Assembly: GCF_002209485.1 (NCBI RefSeq)
Contig: NZ_NJIX01000001.1
Coordinates: 1,240,001 to 1,304,000 of the forward strand
Source of the DNA: Achromobacter sp. HZ34
GTDB taxonomy: Bacteria > Pseudomonadota > Gammaproteobacteria > Burkholderiales > Burkholderiaceae_B
Reading direction: 5' to 3'
Length of the DNA: 64,000 nucleotides
This document shows positions 17,129-25,661 of the stretch, piece after piece; the stretch's first letter is position 1, and every line of letters begins with the position of its first letter. Made by a program: the position numbers and the translations under genes. The notes below the pieces were generated by a model that did not search any database, had not been told where the DNA came from, and was given only the letters and a program-made list of their open reading frames with translations.

Positions 17129-18493
17129 ATGATCGATCTGATCATAGCCGGCGGCCAGGCCGTCATCGGCGACGCTATCGTGCAAGCCGACATCGCGGTC
17201 GAAGAAGGAAGAATCGTCGCGATCGGCTCGCTGTCCGGCTTGCCGAGCGCGCGCAACGTCATCGACGCCACCGGCCTGTATGTGCTGCCTGGCGCCATCG
17301 ACTGCCACGTGCATTTCCGCGATCCGGGTTCGACCTACAAGGAAAATTGGCAAACGGGCTCCACCGCTGCCGCGGCCGGCGGCGTGACGACGGTCATGGA
17401 CATGCCCAATACGGATCCCGCCACCGCCAATCTCCCCGCACTGGCACGCAAGCGCGAGCGCGCGGCCGCCTTGTCCCTGGTCGACTGGGGACTATACGGT
17501 GTGCTCGACAGCAGCAGCCTGCCCCATCTCGAGGCCTTGACCGCCGATGGCATAGGCGGCTTCAAATGCTTCATGACAGAAAACACGGGCGACCTCGAAT
17601 CGCCCGACGACGGCGTCATCCTTGAAGGGCTGGAACGCCTGGGCCGCCTGGGCGTGCGGTGCTCGGTCCATGCGGAAAACGCCGCCATCATGCAACATCG
17701 GCGCAGGCAATTCATGGACGCGGGCCGCGCCGATGCGCGAGCGCACGAGGAATCCCGCCCGGAAGTCTGTGAAATCGAAGCCATAGGCCGAGTCACCGCG
17801 CTGGCTCAGGCAGCGCGCGCCCAGGTCCACATCGCCCACGTGAGTTCGGCGGGGGGCGTACAGGCCATCCGTCGCGCGCTGGCCCAGGGGCTGGACATGA
17901 CGGCGGAGACCTGCCCGCACTATCTGCTATTCGGCTTGCCTGAGGTAGACAGCCTGGCCGGCATGGTTCGGGTCAATCCGCCCATACGCGGGGGTGCGCA
18001 CGCCGATGCATTGTGGGACGCCCTGCTCGACGGCACCATAGGCATGATCGCCACGGACCACGCGCCTCACACGGAAGAGGAGAAGCGCAATCCGGATATA
18101 TGGAAATGCTGCCGCGGCATGATAGGACTGGAGACGCAGATGCAAGTCATGCTCACTGAATCGCAGAGAGGCCGCATGACCCTTCCCGAATATGTGCGTT
18201 GGAGCGCGTTGGCGCCGGCACGCGCCTGGGGACTATACCCACGCAAGGGGCATATCGGCGTCGGCGCCGATGCGGATTTTGCGATCGTGGACATGGACGG
18301 ACATCATGTGATCGATCAGTCGGCGCTTCATTCGCTCAATCGCATTTCCCCCTGGCACGGGCGCCTGGTGACCGCCCGGCCCGTACACACGCTGGTGCGG
18401 GGCAAGCCGGTCATGTTGAACCGGCGCGTGACAGGCGAGCCCGGGTGGGGTAAAGCGGCTGTGCCAACCTGGCAGGGATCCAGCCATGGATGA
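17129..18493 (+). CDS. Dihydroorotase/allantoinase-type cyclic amidohydrolase
   Basis: A 454-residue binuclear metal amidohydrolase that should open a cyclic amide (hydantoin, allantoin, dihydropyrimidine or dihydroorotate type). Visible metal ligands are HVHF near residue 60, the carbamylated Lys region GFKCFM near 150, HAEN near 185, HVSS near 240 and ATDHAPH near 310. The sequence EEGRIVAIG and the late GADADFAIVDMD are standard for the superfamily. AGAGGTC lies about five bases before the ATG. The next gene overlaps it by eight bases. The true substrate is unclear; the non-pyrimidine neighbourhood argues for a catabolic or allantoinase-like role and not PyrC. Confidence 0.88.
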   Translation: MIDLIIAGGQAVIGDAIVQADIAVEEGRIVAIGSLSGLPSARNVIDATGLYVLPGAIDCHVHFRDPGSTYKENWQTGSTAAAAGGVTTVMDMPNTDPATANLPALARKRERAAALSLVDWGLYGVLDSSSLPHLEALTADGIGGFKCFMTENTGDLESPDDGVILEGLERLGRLGVRCSVHAENAAIMQHRRRQFMDAGRADARAHEESRPEVCEIEAIGRVTALAQAARAQVHIAHVSSAGGVQAIRRALAQGLDMTAETCPHYLLFGLPEVDSLAGMVRVNPPIRGGAHADALWDALLDGTIGMIATDHAPHTEEEKRNPDIWKCCRGMIGLETQMQVMLTESQRGRMTLPEYVRWSALAPARAWGLYPRKGHIGVGADADFAIVDMDGHHVIDQSALHSLNRISPWHGRLVTARPVHTLVRGKPVMLNRRVTGEPGWGKAAVPTWQGSSHG

Positions 18494-19856
18494 GACGGCG
18501 CGGACATTGCAGCAGCTTTGCAGGTGGGCCGTCGCCACTCGACTGCAGGATATCCCGGCCGACGTGACGGCCCGGACAGGCATGATCGCCGCCGATACGA
18601 TCGCCTGCGCCCTGGGCGCATCGGCCGATACCGAGTTGGCGGATTGGACGCGCTTTCCGATCGACCCCGCCCACGACGGGCATTGCACCGCCCTGGGCAA
18701 GCCGGGCACCCACCCCTCGCCCACCGCCGCCGCCTACAACGCGATCGCCGCGAACTGGCTGCAACTGGACGAGGGGCACCATCACTCGATGTGCCATGCC
18801 GGCATCTATTGCGTGCCGGCGGGCTTGGCCGAATGCGAAGCGCGCGACTACAGCCTGGCGGTGTTCGTGCGTGCCGTCGCATTGGGCTATGAGATGACTT
18901 GCCGCCTGGCAAGGGCCACGACCTTCGGCGCGGCGCCGGTCCACCCTCATTCCCTGTGGAGCACATTCGGCGCAACCGCCACGCTTGGCTTGCTCCGCGG
19001 GCTGGACAGCGCAGCACTATCGCAGGCGCTGCTGCATGCCGCCACGTTCACCGCGCCCCGGCCGTTTGCCGTCGTGGGCGATGGTGGACTTGCGGCCAAT
19101 CTGTGGGTGGGTGCAGGTATCGCTCAGGCTTTTGCCTGCACGGCTTGGGCGCAGGCAGGACTGCGCGCGCCTACCCACTCATTGGCGCATCTGGGCAATA
19201 TGTTGGGCGCAAAAACCGACCCGGAGGTGCATACGGAAAAGCTGGGGCAGGACTGGGCTGTCCGTCAGAACTATTTCAAGGACCTTGCCTGTGCGGGTCA
19301 AAGCCATGCCGCCATGGAGGCGCTGCTGGAGGCCCGTGCCAGCCTGATCCGGCAGGTGATGGTGGTATTCGATGAAACTGTCCTGATCGACGCTGAAGTC
19401 CACGACTTTGCCGTGACCATGGCACAGCACGACATCCCGAGCAGCCTGGCGGCGCGCTTCTCCATCCCCCACTTGCTCTCCGTGGGCTGGTTGCATGGGC
19501 GCAGCGATGCCCAGGCGCTGGGAGCCGAGTTCCTCGAAGATCCACAGGTGGCCTGCCTGCGTAAGGCTGTCCGGCTACGGCCATTGCGGCCTGCGCTTGC
19601 GCCGCCGCATCATCGTGCGGCACGCGTCACGATAACGCTGCCAGGCGGGCAGACTGCCCAGCACCTTTGCCTGGCGCCGCTTGGTAGCCAGGCGCGGCCA
19701 TTCGAGGCGGCGGATCTGCAAAGGAAATGCCTGGCCTTGGCCCAAGGACGCCAAACCACGCTACTGGGCACGCTGCTCGATCTGCCATCCCATCTTGACG
19801 AGATGGATGCCATGCGCGTGCGCGCCATGCTGCGTTCCAGCGGGCCTCTCAATTGA
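18486..19856 (+). CDS. MmgE/PrpD family protein
   Basis: A 456-residue protein of the MmgE/PrpD family, which includes 2-methylcitrate dehydratase and cis-aconitate decarboxylase. Family signatures include IAADTIACALGA, NAIAANWLQLDEGHHHSMCH, TFGATATLGLLRGL and RPFAVVGDGGLAANLWVGAG. The start overlaps the upstream amidohydrolase stop, so the two are translationally coupled. Members act on branched dicarboxylates or related acids; the exact reaction here is unknown. The pairing with a cyclic amidohydrolase suggests a joint pathway in which an opened-ring acid is dehydrated or isomerised. Confidence 0.9.
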   Translation: MDETARTLQQLCRWAVATRLQDIPADVTARTGMIAADTIACALGASADTELADWTRFPIDPAHDGHCTALGKPGTHPSPTAAAYNAIAANWLQLDEGHHHSMCHAGIYCVPAGLAECEARDYSLAVFVRAVALGYEMTCRLARATTFGAAPVHPHSLWSTFGATATLGLLRGLDSAALSQALLHAATFTAPRPFAVVGDGGLAANLWVGAGIAQAFACTAWAQAGLRAPTHSLAHLGNMLGAKTDPEVHTEKLGQDWAVRQNYFKDLACAGQSHAAMEALLEARASLIRQVMVVFDETVLIDAEVHDFAVTMAQHDIPSSLAARFSIPHLLSVGWLHGRSDAQALGAEFLEDPQVACLRKAVRLRPLRPALAPPHHRAARVTITLPGGQTAQHLCLAPLGSQARPFEAADLQRKCLALAQGRQTTLLGTLLDLPSHLDEMDAMRVRAMLRSSGPLN

Positions 19857-19880
19857 TCACAGGGCGGTAAGGCTGCCAGC

Positions 19881-21014
19881 CTACTCGCCCTTTTCATGCC
19901 CCGCGAACATGTCCACCAGGCTGTGCGGCGCCTCGGCGCCGAAGCACACATCGAGCAATTCCCCTGACTCGGCAGCGGCGGCCGCGCTTCTGGGGAACAA
20001 CGCTTTTTCATAGACAGCGAGTGCCGCCTCCACGTCTCCGCGACGAGAGACAATGGCTTTCGCCAGTTCGGCGCCGTCGTACATGGCCAGGTTGGCCCCC
20101 TCGCCCGACGGCGCCATCAGATGTGCCGCGTCGCCGACCAACGTCACGCCAGGTACCCGCTGCCACTGGTGATCGGGCGGCAACGCATGGATAGGACGGA
20201 ACACCGGATCGGTCTCGCCATCCGTGATCAGCGCCGTCAGCGCCGGGGCCCATCCGGAAAACTCTTCCGCAACGCGCTTCAAGGTCTCCTTGGGCCGGGC
20301 ATAGTCGATACCGGCAATCCAATCCCGGGATTTCGACAGCGACACATAGGTGTGCAACACACCATCCGGCTCACGGTGCGCGAATATGCCTTTCTCCGGC
20401 GCCAACGCGAACAATGAACCACCACCTACCGCCGCCGCGCTGGGCTTGTGATGGACATCGCTATTGAACAGATAGGTCTCGATGAACACCCTGCCGATAT
20501 ATTCCGGCTGCGCATCGGACAGCAATGGCCGCACCTTGGACCACGCACCGTCGGCACCCACGACAAGATCGGCCGTCACGGCCATCCCATTTTCAAAGGT
20601 CAAGGTGTGACGGCCATCACCCAGCCGTCGAGCGCACGCCAGCTTGTACCCCCAGCATATGGCTCCCTCCGGCAGCGCATCGATAAGGATGCGCCGCAGA
20701 TCACCCCGGCGTACCTCGGGCCGGCCGCCCGTTCCGTCATCGGGTTCGTCGAACAGGACCTCGCCTCGCCAATCGAGCACCCGCGACGCCTGGCCGCCCA
20801 CGTGGATGATTTTCTCGAAGGCCTCGAACAGGTCCGCATCTTTCAAGGCGAGCTGTCCGTTGTAATCGTGGATATCGAGCATGCCCCCTTGCGTACGGGC
20901 GTTGGCCGAAGCCTCTGCTTCATACACCGTGGATGCAATACCGTGGACGTGCAGGACCCGAGCCAGCGTCAGGCCGCCCAGGCCGGCGCCGATGATCGCG
21001 ATTGAAGTACTCAT
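19881..21014 (-). CDS. FAD-dependent monooxygenase, Tet(X)-like
   Basis: A 377-residue aromatic-hydroxylase-fold flavoprotein. The N-terminal FAD Rossmann motif is IIGAGLGGLTLARVL. The second FAD motif is VTLVGDAAHLMAPSGEGANL. The stretch GGMLDIHDYNGQLALKDADL followed by RGDLRRILIDALPEG matches the arrangement of Tet(X) tetracycline hydroxylases (GGxLDxHxxxGQ and NRNDLRxIL). Family relatives in environmental bacteria act on diverse aromatic or polyketide substrates, so resistance is only a possibility. It lies 110 bases downstream of, and on the same strand as, the alpha/beta hydrolase gene. Confidence 0.88.
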   Translation of the reverse strand: MSTSIAIIGAGLGGLTLARVLHVHGIASTVYEAEASANARTQGGMLDIHDYNGQLALKDADLFEAFEKIIHVGGQASRVLDWRGEVLFDEPDDGTGGRPEVRRGDLRRILIDALPEGAICWGYKLACARRLGDGRHTLTFENGMAVTADLVVGADGAWSKVRPLLSDAQPEYIGRVFIETYLFNSDVHHKPSAAAVGGGSLFALAPEKGIFAHREPDGVLHTYVSLSKSRDWIAGIDYARPKETLKRVAEEFSGWAPALTALITDGETDPVFRPIHALPPDHQWQRVPGVTLVGDAAHLMAPSGEGANLAMYDGAELAKAIVSRRGDVEAALAVYEKALFPRSAAAAAESGELLDVCFGAEAPHSLVDMFAGHEKGE

Positions 21015-21124
21015 GCTCTTCCCTCCTGGCGTCTGGCCGGGTGAACCGCATTCCAGAAGTCGGACCGATGTCCAAGATCGAGAATGCAGTTCAGCCGCAA
21101 CGGCTCTTTATCGCTCGCCCCGCA

Positions 21125-21961
21125 TTAACCCTTGATGAAGGCCAGCAGGTCCGCGTTCAGCACATCCGCATTGGTCGTCAGCATGCCGTGCGGATAACCG
21201 GGATACGTCTTCAAGGTCCCGTTCTTCAACAGCTTGATCGATTTCAAGGCCGCATCGGCGTACGGCACGATCTGGTCGTCTTCACCATGCAGGACCAGGG
21301 TCGGCACGCTGATGGCCTTGAGGTCTTCCGTCTGGTCGGTTTCCGAGAACGCCTTGATGCCCTCGTAGTGCGCCTTGGCGCTGCCGATCATGCCCTGGCG
21401 CCACCAGTTCTGGATAACGCCCTGATAGACCTTGGCACCCTCACGGTTGAAGCCGTAGAAAGGCCCCGTCGGCACGTCCAGGAAAAACTGGGCGCGGTTA
21501 TCGGCCAAGGCCTTGCGGAAGCCATCGAACACTTCCAGCGGCAGGCCTTCCGGATTGTTCGCGGTCTTCAGCATCAACGGCGGCACGGCGCTGACCAGCA
21601 CCGCCTTGGCCACACGGCCAGCCGGTTCGCCATGCTTGGCGACATAGCGCGCCACCTCGCCGCCACCCGTCGAGTGGCCGATGTGGACGGCATTCTTCAG
21701 ATCCAGCGCCTCGACCACCGCGTAGGCGTCCGCCGCGTAGTGGTCCATGTCGTGGCCTTCCGACACCTGCGCCGAGCGCCCATGGCCGCGCCGGTCATGC
21801 GCCACCACCCGATACCCCTTCTGCACGAAGAACAGCATCTGGGCATCCCAGTCATCGGAAGAAAGCGGCCAGCCGTGATGGAAGACGATGGGCTGGGCGT
21901 CCTTGGGACCCCAATCCTTGTAGAAAATATCAACCTTATCTTTTGTCGTCACAAATGGCAT
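21125..21961 (-). CDS. Alpha/beta hydrolase, non-heme chloroperoxidase-like
   Basis: A 278-residue alpha/beta hydrolase. The oxyanion HHGWPLSSDDWD, the nucleophile elbow GHSTGGGE and the catalytic acid in VLHGEDDQIVPYA are visible, with the final His in YPGYPHG. This set is typical of cofactor-free haloperoxidase/perhydrolase family members, which are really esterases. The start chosen is MPFVTTKDK at 21961, with GAGGTC six bases upstream; the upstream codons to 22048 have poor coding quality. The gene is divergent from the amidohydrolase operon across 414 bases and upstream of the Tet(X)-like gene on the same strand. Confidence 0.92.
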   Translation of the reverse strand: MPFVTTKDKVDIFYKDWGPKDAQPIVFHHGWPLSSDDWDAQMLFFVQKGYRVVAHDRRGHGRSAQVSEGHDMDHYAADAYAVVEALDLKNAVHIGHSTGGGEVARYVAKHGEPAGRVAKAVLVSAVPPLMLKTANNPEGLPLEVFDGFRKALADNRAQFFLDVPTGPFYGFNREGAKVYQGVIQNWWRQGMIGSAKAHYEGIKAFSETDQTEDLKAISVPTLVLHGEDDQIVPYADAALKSIKLLKNGTLKTYPGYPHGMLTTNADVLNADLLAFIKG

Positions 21962-22375
21962 GTCGGACCTCATTGGTGTGGGAGGTGGAATCGGAAAGCC
22001 GCGGACCGGCTTCCTCGGCGTGGCGTCCCAAGTCTTGCGGATAAGCAAAGACTCAAGCGGACAAAGCTTTCGGACATTACACGTTTGCCGCGGGCCGGGG
22101 AAGGCTATACGTCAAAGATTCATATGCCGATACGGCCGGTCGCAAAACGGGCGCGATTTGCACCAGAGTGGTGATCCTTTGGCAGGATCCGCCGGCGAAT
22201 CACATTGGTTTTTCCAATGGATTTTCTCAAGAAGTACCAATTGGACAAATGACTTGGCGATACTTAAAGTCCCGGATAGATAAGACCCGAAGCGGGCGTG
22301 GGCGTACTTTCCCAAGTACCTCCAAAGTACCCCTGCCCCCTGCAGACCCCACGCAATAAAGAAGAGACAAGGTAC
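21962..22375. promoter_or_regulatory. Divergent intergenic region with inverted repeats
   Basis: A 414-bp non-coding gap between oppositely oriented genes. The right part (about 22,190-22,300) is AT-rich for this genome. CATTGG-TTTTT-CCAATG (22203-22219) is a perfect 6-bp inverted repeat, and CCAATTGG (22237-22244) repeats the same half-sites. These are candidate operator halves for control of the rightward amidohydrolase/transporter operon. No promoter boxes could be set with confidence. Confidence 0.4.
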
Positions 22376-23221
22376 ATGCAAAGCAACACCCCGGCTCCCG
22401 CCGCGCCGACCTCGCCGCAAGCGGGCAAGGTCCAGCGCGTCGACTGCCACGCCCACATCATGGTCCGCGACGCCAAACTGGTCGAAGGACGGCATTCCGA
22501 ACCCAAGCACGACATCACCGCGGAAGACTTCCTGGCCCTGCTGGACAAGCACGGCATCTCGCATGGCGTGCTGACGCAGCCCAGCTTCTACGGCACCGAC
22601 AACTCGCTGCTGCTCGACGCCCTGCAACGCTATCCCGACCGCCTGCGCGGCACCGCCATCGTGGCACCGGACATCAGCGACGAGGACCTGGACGCGCTGT
22701 ATCGCGCCGGCATGCGCGGCCTGCGCCTGAACTGGCTGCGGCGCGACAGCCTGCCCGATGCGGCCGGTGAGGCATACCAGCGCCTGTTTGCCCGCGCGCG
22801 TGAGCACCGCTTCCATATCGAGCTGTACGTCGAAGGCCACAAGATGGCTGCCATCCTGCCCGCCATCCGCCGCGGCGGCGCGGCCGTGGTGGTGGATCAC
22901 TTCGGGTCCCCCGAGCCGGATACCGGCATCAACGGCGCGGGATTCCGCGAAGTGCTCAAGGGCGTGAGCGCCGGCGACACCTGGGTCAAGCTGTCCGCTC
23001 CCTACCGTCTGGGCGGCCGGGCGCCTCAGCCCTACGCCCAGGAACTGCTGAACGCCGGCGGCCCCGAACAACTGCTGTGGGGCAGCGACTGGCCCTGGGT
23101 GTCGCACGAAGACTCGCAACGTTATGAGCAATGCCTCGATGATTTTGAACTCTGGGTCCCGGATCCCAAACAGCGCGCCGTGATCTGGCGCGACACGCCG
23201 CGCCGCCTGTTCGGATTCTAA
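22376..23221 (+). CDS. Amidohydrolase family 2 protein (metal-dependent TIM-barrel)
   Basis: A 281-residue TIM-barrel hydrolase of the amidohydrolase-2 group (the set that contains 2-pyrone-4,6-dicarboxylate lactonase). The N-terminal metal ligands are in RVDCHAHIM, the barrel strands end in GVLTQPSFYG and VVVDHFGSPEPDTG, and the C-terminal catalytic Asp is in LLWGSDWPW. The start chosen is the ATG at 22376; upstream codons are poor. It is the first gene of a three-gene run with an ACS-type transporter 22 bases downstream, so it likely hydrolyses a lactone formed from, or carried with, an imported carboxylate. Confidence 0.9.
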   Translation: MQSNTPAPAAPTSPQAGKVQRVDCHAHIMVRDAKLVEGRHSEPKHDITAEDFLALLDKHGISHGVLTQPSFYGTDNSLLLDALQRYPDRLRGTAIVAPDISDEDLDALYRAGMRGLRLNWLRRDSLPDAAGEAYQRLFARAREHRFHIELYVEGHKMAAILPAIRRGGAAVVVDHFGSPEPDTGINGAGFREVLKGVSAGDTWVKLSAPYRLGGRAPQPYAQELLNAGGPEQLLWGSDWPWVSHEDSQRYEQCLDDFELWVPDPKQRAVIWRDTPRRLFGF

Positions 23222-23242
23222 AAAAATATCCCGGAGACAATC

Positions 23243-24556
23243 GTGCAAAACCCAATCGACGCCATTCCCGATAACGAAGCCGAACGCGCCGTCATCAAGA
23301 AGATCGCCTGGCGCTTCCTGCCCGTCCTGATCCTGGGCTATCTGCTGAATTACCTGGACCGCACCAACATCGGTTTCGCGGCCCTGACGATGAACAAGGA
23401 CATCGGCCTGAGCGAAAGCCATTTCGGCTTCGGCGCCGGCATCTTCTTCCTGGCCTATTGCCTGTTCGAAATCCCCAGCAACATGCTGCTGTTCCGCTAC
23501 GGCGCCCGTTTGTGGCTGGCGCGGATCATGATCACCTGGGGCATCTGCTCCGCGGTCATGGCCCTGGTCTTGGGCCCTTACAGCTACTACGGCGCGCGCC
23601 TGCTGCTGGGCCTGTCCGAAGCGGGCTTCTTCCCCGGCGTCACCTTCTTCCTTTCCAGCTGGTTCCCCGCGCGCTACCGCACCAGCATCCTGGCCTGGTT
23701 CCTGCTGGCCATTCCGCTGTCTTCGCTGATCGGCAGCCCGCTGTCCGGTTCGCTGCTGTACATGGACGGCGTGTGGGGCCTGAGCGGCTGGAAATGGATG
23801 TTCCTGCTGGAAGGCACGCCGACGGCCCTGGTCGGCATCTGGGCCCTGTTCGTCCTGGCCGACAGCCCCGACAAGGCCAAATGGCTGACCCTTCCTGAAC
23901 GCGGCCTGATCAAGCACATGCTGGCCAGCGAACAGCGGGAAAAGCCGCGCAAGGACTTCGCTGCCGCCCTGCGCGACCCGCGTGTGCACCTGCTGGCCCT
24001 GATCCAGTTCGGCTTCACCGTCGGTTCCTATGGCGTCGGCATCTGGCTGCCCTTGATCCTCAAGCAATTCCTGTCCACGCCGCTGGAGATCGGCCTGGTG
24101 TCCGCCATCCCCTATGCCTTCGCCAGCGTCGGCATGCTGCTGTGGGCGCGCCACTCCGACCGCAGCGGCAATTCGCTGGGCAATCTGGCGTGGAGTTGCG
24201 CGGTGGGTGCGGTAGGCCTGGGTTTCGCAGTGTTCGCCCACGGCAGCGTCAGCTCGATGGCCAGCCTGACCGTGGCACTGGTGGGCGTCACCGCGGCGCG
24301 TGCCATCTTCTGGGCCATTCCTGGCCGTATCATGACGGGCATAGGCGCGGCGGCGGGTTTCGCCTACATTAACTGCATCGCGGCGCTGGGCGGTTTCGCC
24401 GGGCCCTACGTCATCGGCTGGGCCAAGGAAAAGACGGGAAGTTTTTCCGCTGGCCTGGCGGTCATGGGACTGATCCTGGTCATTACCGTCTTGCTCGTGC
24501 TGCCGCTGCATCATTACCGTAAACGGGCGCAGGCCGCCGTCCCCGCGACGTCGTAA
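23243..24556 (+). CDS. MFS transporter, anion:cation symporter (ACS) family
   Basis: A 437-residue, 12-helix major facilitator beginning from GTG with GGAGA eight bases upstream. The ACS-family pattern is clear: ILGYLLNYLDRTNIGFAAL in helix 1, FEIPSNMLLFRYGARLWLAR between helices 2 and 3, and GLSEAGFFPGVTFFLSSWFP in helix 4. Relatives import tartrate, phthalate, galactarate, 4-hydroxyphenylacetate and similar organic anions. It sits between the amidohydrolase and the isocitrate-lyase-family gene, which points to import of a di- or hydroxy-carboxylate degraded by those two. Confidence 0.93.
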   Translation: MQNPIDAIPDNEAERAVIKKIAWRFLPVLILGYLLNYLDRTNIGFAALTMNKDIGLSESHFGFGAGIFFLAYCLFEIPSNMLLFRYGARLWLARIMITWGICSAVMALVLGPYSYYGARLLLGLSEAGFFPGVTFFLSSWFPARYRTSILAWFLLAIPLSSLIGSPLSGSLLYMDGVWGLSGWKWMFLLEGTPTALVGIWALFVLADSPDKAKWLTLPERGLIKHMLASEQREKPRKDFAAALRDPRVHLLALIQFGFTVGSYGVGIWLPLILKQFLSTPLEIGLVSAIPYAFASVGMLLWARHSDRSGNSLGNLAWSCAVGAVGLGFAVFAHGSVSSMASLTVALVGVTAARAIFWAIPGRIMTGIGAAAGFAYINCIAALGGFAGPYVIGWAKEKTGSFSAGLAVMGLILVITVLLVLPLHHYRKRAQAAVPATS

Positions 24557-24614
24557 ACTCGCGCCATTCTGTCCATTGCGTCCATAAGCCAAGAACCATC
24601 CGAAGGAGAACACA

Positions 24615-25493
24615 ATGTCCGATTCCGCCAAACGCCGCGCCGATTTCCGCGCGCTCATCGAAGCCCGCCAGGGCCTGATGATGCCCGGCGCCTTCAATGC
24701 CCTGAGCGCCCGCGTGGCGGCCGACGCCGGCTTCAAGTCGCTGTACCTGAGCGGCGCGGGCGTCACCAATATGTACCTGGGCCTGCCCGACCTCAGTTTC
24801 ATCGGCCTGACCGACATGGCCGACCATACCGCCCGTGTACGCGATGCGGTCGACCTGCCGCTGCTGATCGACGCTGATACCGGCTACGGCAACGCCGTCA
24901 ACGTAGGCTTCGCCGTGCGCACTTTCGAACGTGCCGGCGCCGACGCCATCCAGCTGGAAGATCAGGTCAACCCCAAGAAGTGCGGCCATTTCAACGGCAA
25001 GGCCGTGATCGAAACGGCGGAGATGCTGGGCAAGATCCGCGCCGCCGTGGACGCGCGCCATGATCCGAACCTGCTGATCGTCGCCCGTACCGATGCCTGC
25101 GCCATCCATGGCTTCGAAGCCGCGGTGGAACGCGCGCACGCCTTTGCCGAAGCCGGCGCCGACGTGCTGTTCGTCGAAGCCGTCACCACGCTGGATGAAG
25201 TGGAGAAGCTGCCCAAGCTGCTGCCGCGTCCGCTGCTGATGAACATCGTCATCGGCGGCAAGACGCCGGCGCTGTCGCGCGACCGCCTGGGTGAACTGGG
25301 CTACGGCATCGTGCTGTACGCCAACGCCGGCCTGCAAGGCGCGGTGCTGGGCATGCAGAAGGCGTTCAGCGCCCTGTCCAAGACGGGCATGCTGGAAGAG
25401 GACCCCAATCTGGTCGTCCCCTTCAACGAACGCCAGCGCCTGGTGGACAAGGCGCATTACGACAAGCTGGAAAAACAGTACGCCGCACCGTAA
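24615..25493 (+). CDS. Isocitrate lyase/PEP mutase superfamily enzyme
   Basis: A 292-residue enzyme of the isocitrate lyase/phosphoenolpyruvate mutase superfamily. Visible are PGAFNALSARVAADAGFKSL, the metal-binding DADTGYGN near residue 88, EDQVNPKKCGHFNGK (the KKCGH catalytic loop with Cys and Lys) and ARTDACAIHG. These are the marks of 2-methylisocitrate lyase-like and related C-C lyases. AAGGAG lies seven bases before the ATG. Cleavage of a substituted malate or isocitrate to pyruvate plus a second acid would end the pathway started by the two upstream genes. Exact substrate unknown; PrpB identity is possible but no prp genes surround it. Confidence 0.9.
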   Translation: MSDSAKRRADFRALIEARQGLMMPGAFNALSARVAADAGFKSLYLSGAGVTNMYLGLPDLSFIGLTDMADHTARVRDAVDLPLLIDADTGYGNAVNVGFAVRTFERAGADAIQLEDQVNPKKCGHFNGKAVIETAEMLGKIRAAVDARHDPNLLIVARTDACAIHGFEAAVERAHAFAEAGADVLFVEAVTTLDEVEKLPKLLPRPLLMNIVIGGKTPALSRDRLGELGYGIVLYANAGLQGAVLGMQKAFSALSKTGMLEEDPNLVVPFNERQRLVDKAHYDKLEKQYAAP

Positions 25494-25542
25494 TCGGTGA
25501 CCGGGCCTGCTGGCCCGGGGCGCTGAGGTCCGGGTCCCTGTT

Positions 25543-25579
25543 GGGATCTGGGACCTGGGATCTAGGATCTGGGACCTGG
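25543..25579. repeat. Seven-base tandem repeat
   Basis: Five consecutive 7-bp units of the form (A/G)GGA(T/C)CT, in order GGGATCT, GGGACCT, GGGATCT, AGGATCT, GGGACCT, followed by GG. It also reads as a 21-bp period carrying GGATCTGGGACCTGG twice. It lies between two convergent genes, outside any coding sequence. Confidence 0.85.
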
Positions 25580-25582
25580 TTC

Positions 25583-25617
25583 CGAAAAAAATCCGGGCTC
25601 CCATCAGGGGAGCCCGG
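25583..25617 (-). terminator. Rho-independent terminator of the LysR gene
   Basis: Read on the minus strand, a GC-rich stem (CCGGGCTCCC pairing with GGGAGCCCGG across a five-base loop) is followed directly by ATTTTTTTC. This is a textbook intrinsic terminator 44 bases past the LysR stop. On the plus strand the hairpin is preceded by the A-run and may also help stop the convergent operon. Confidence 0.88.
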
Positions 25618-25661
25618 TTAGCATTGAAAACGGCAACAATAACGCGCCCCCACGGCAGGCT

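Noticed and set aside
22112-24817. Long minus-strand open frame (about 900 codons)
   Set aside because: It is antisense to the amidohydrolase and the ACS transporter. Its Gln/Ala/Asp-rich text has no recognisable fold.
25501-25518. Hairpin CCGGGCC-TGCT-GGCCCGG as terminator of the lyase operon
   Set aside because: The stem is good, but no T-run follows, so it is not listed as a terminator.
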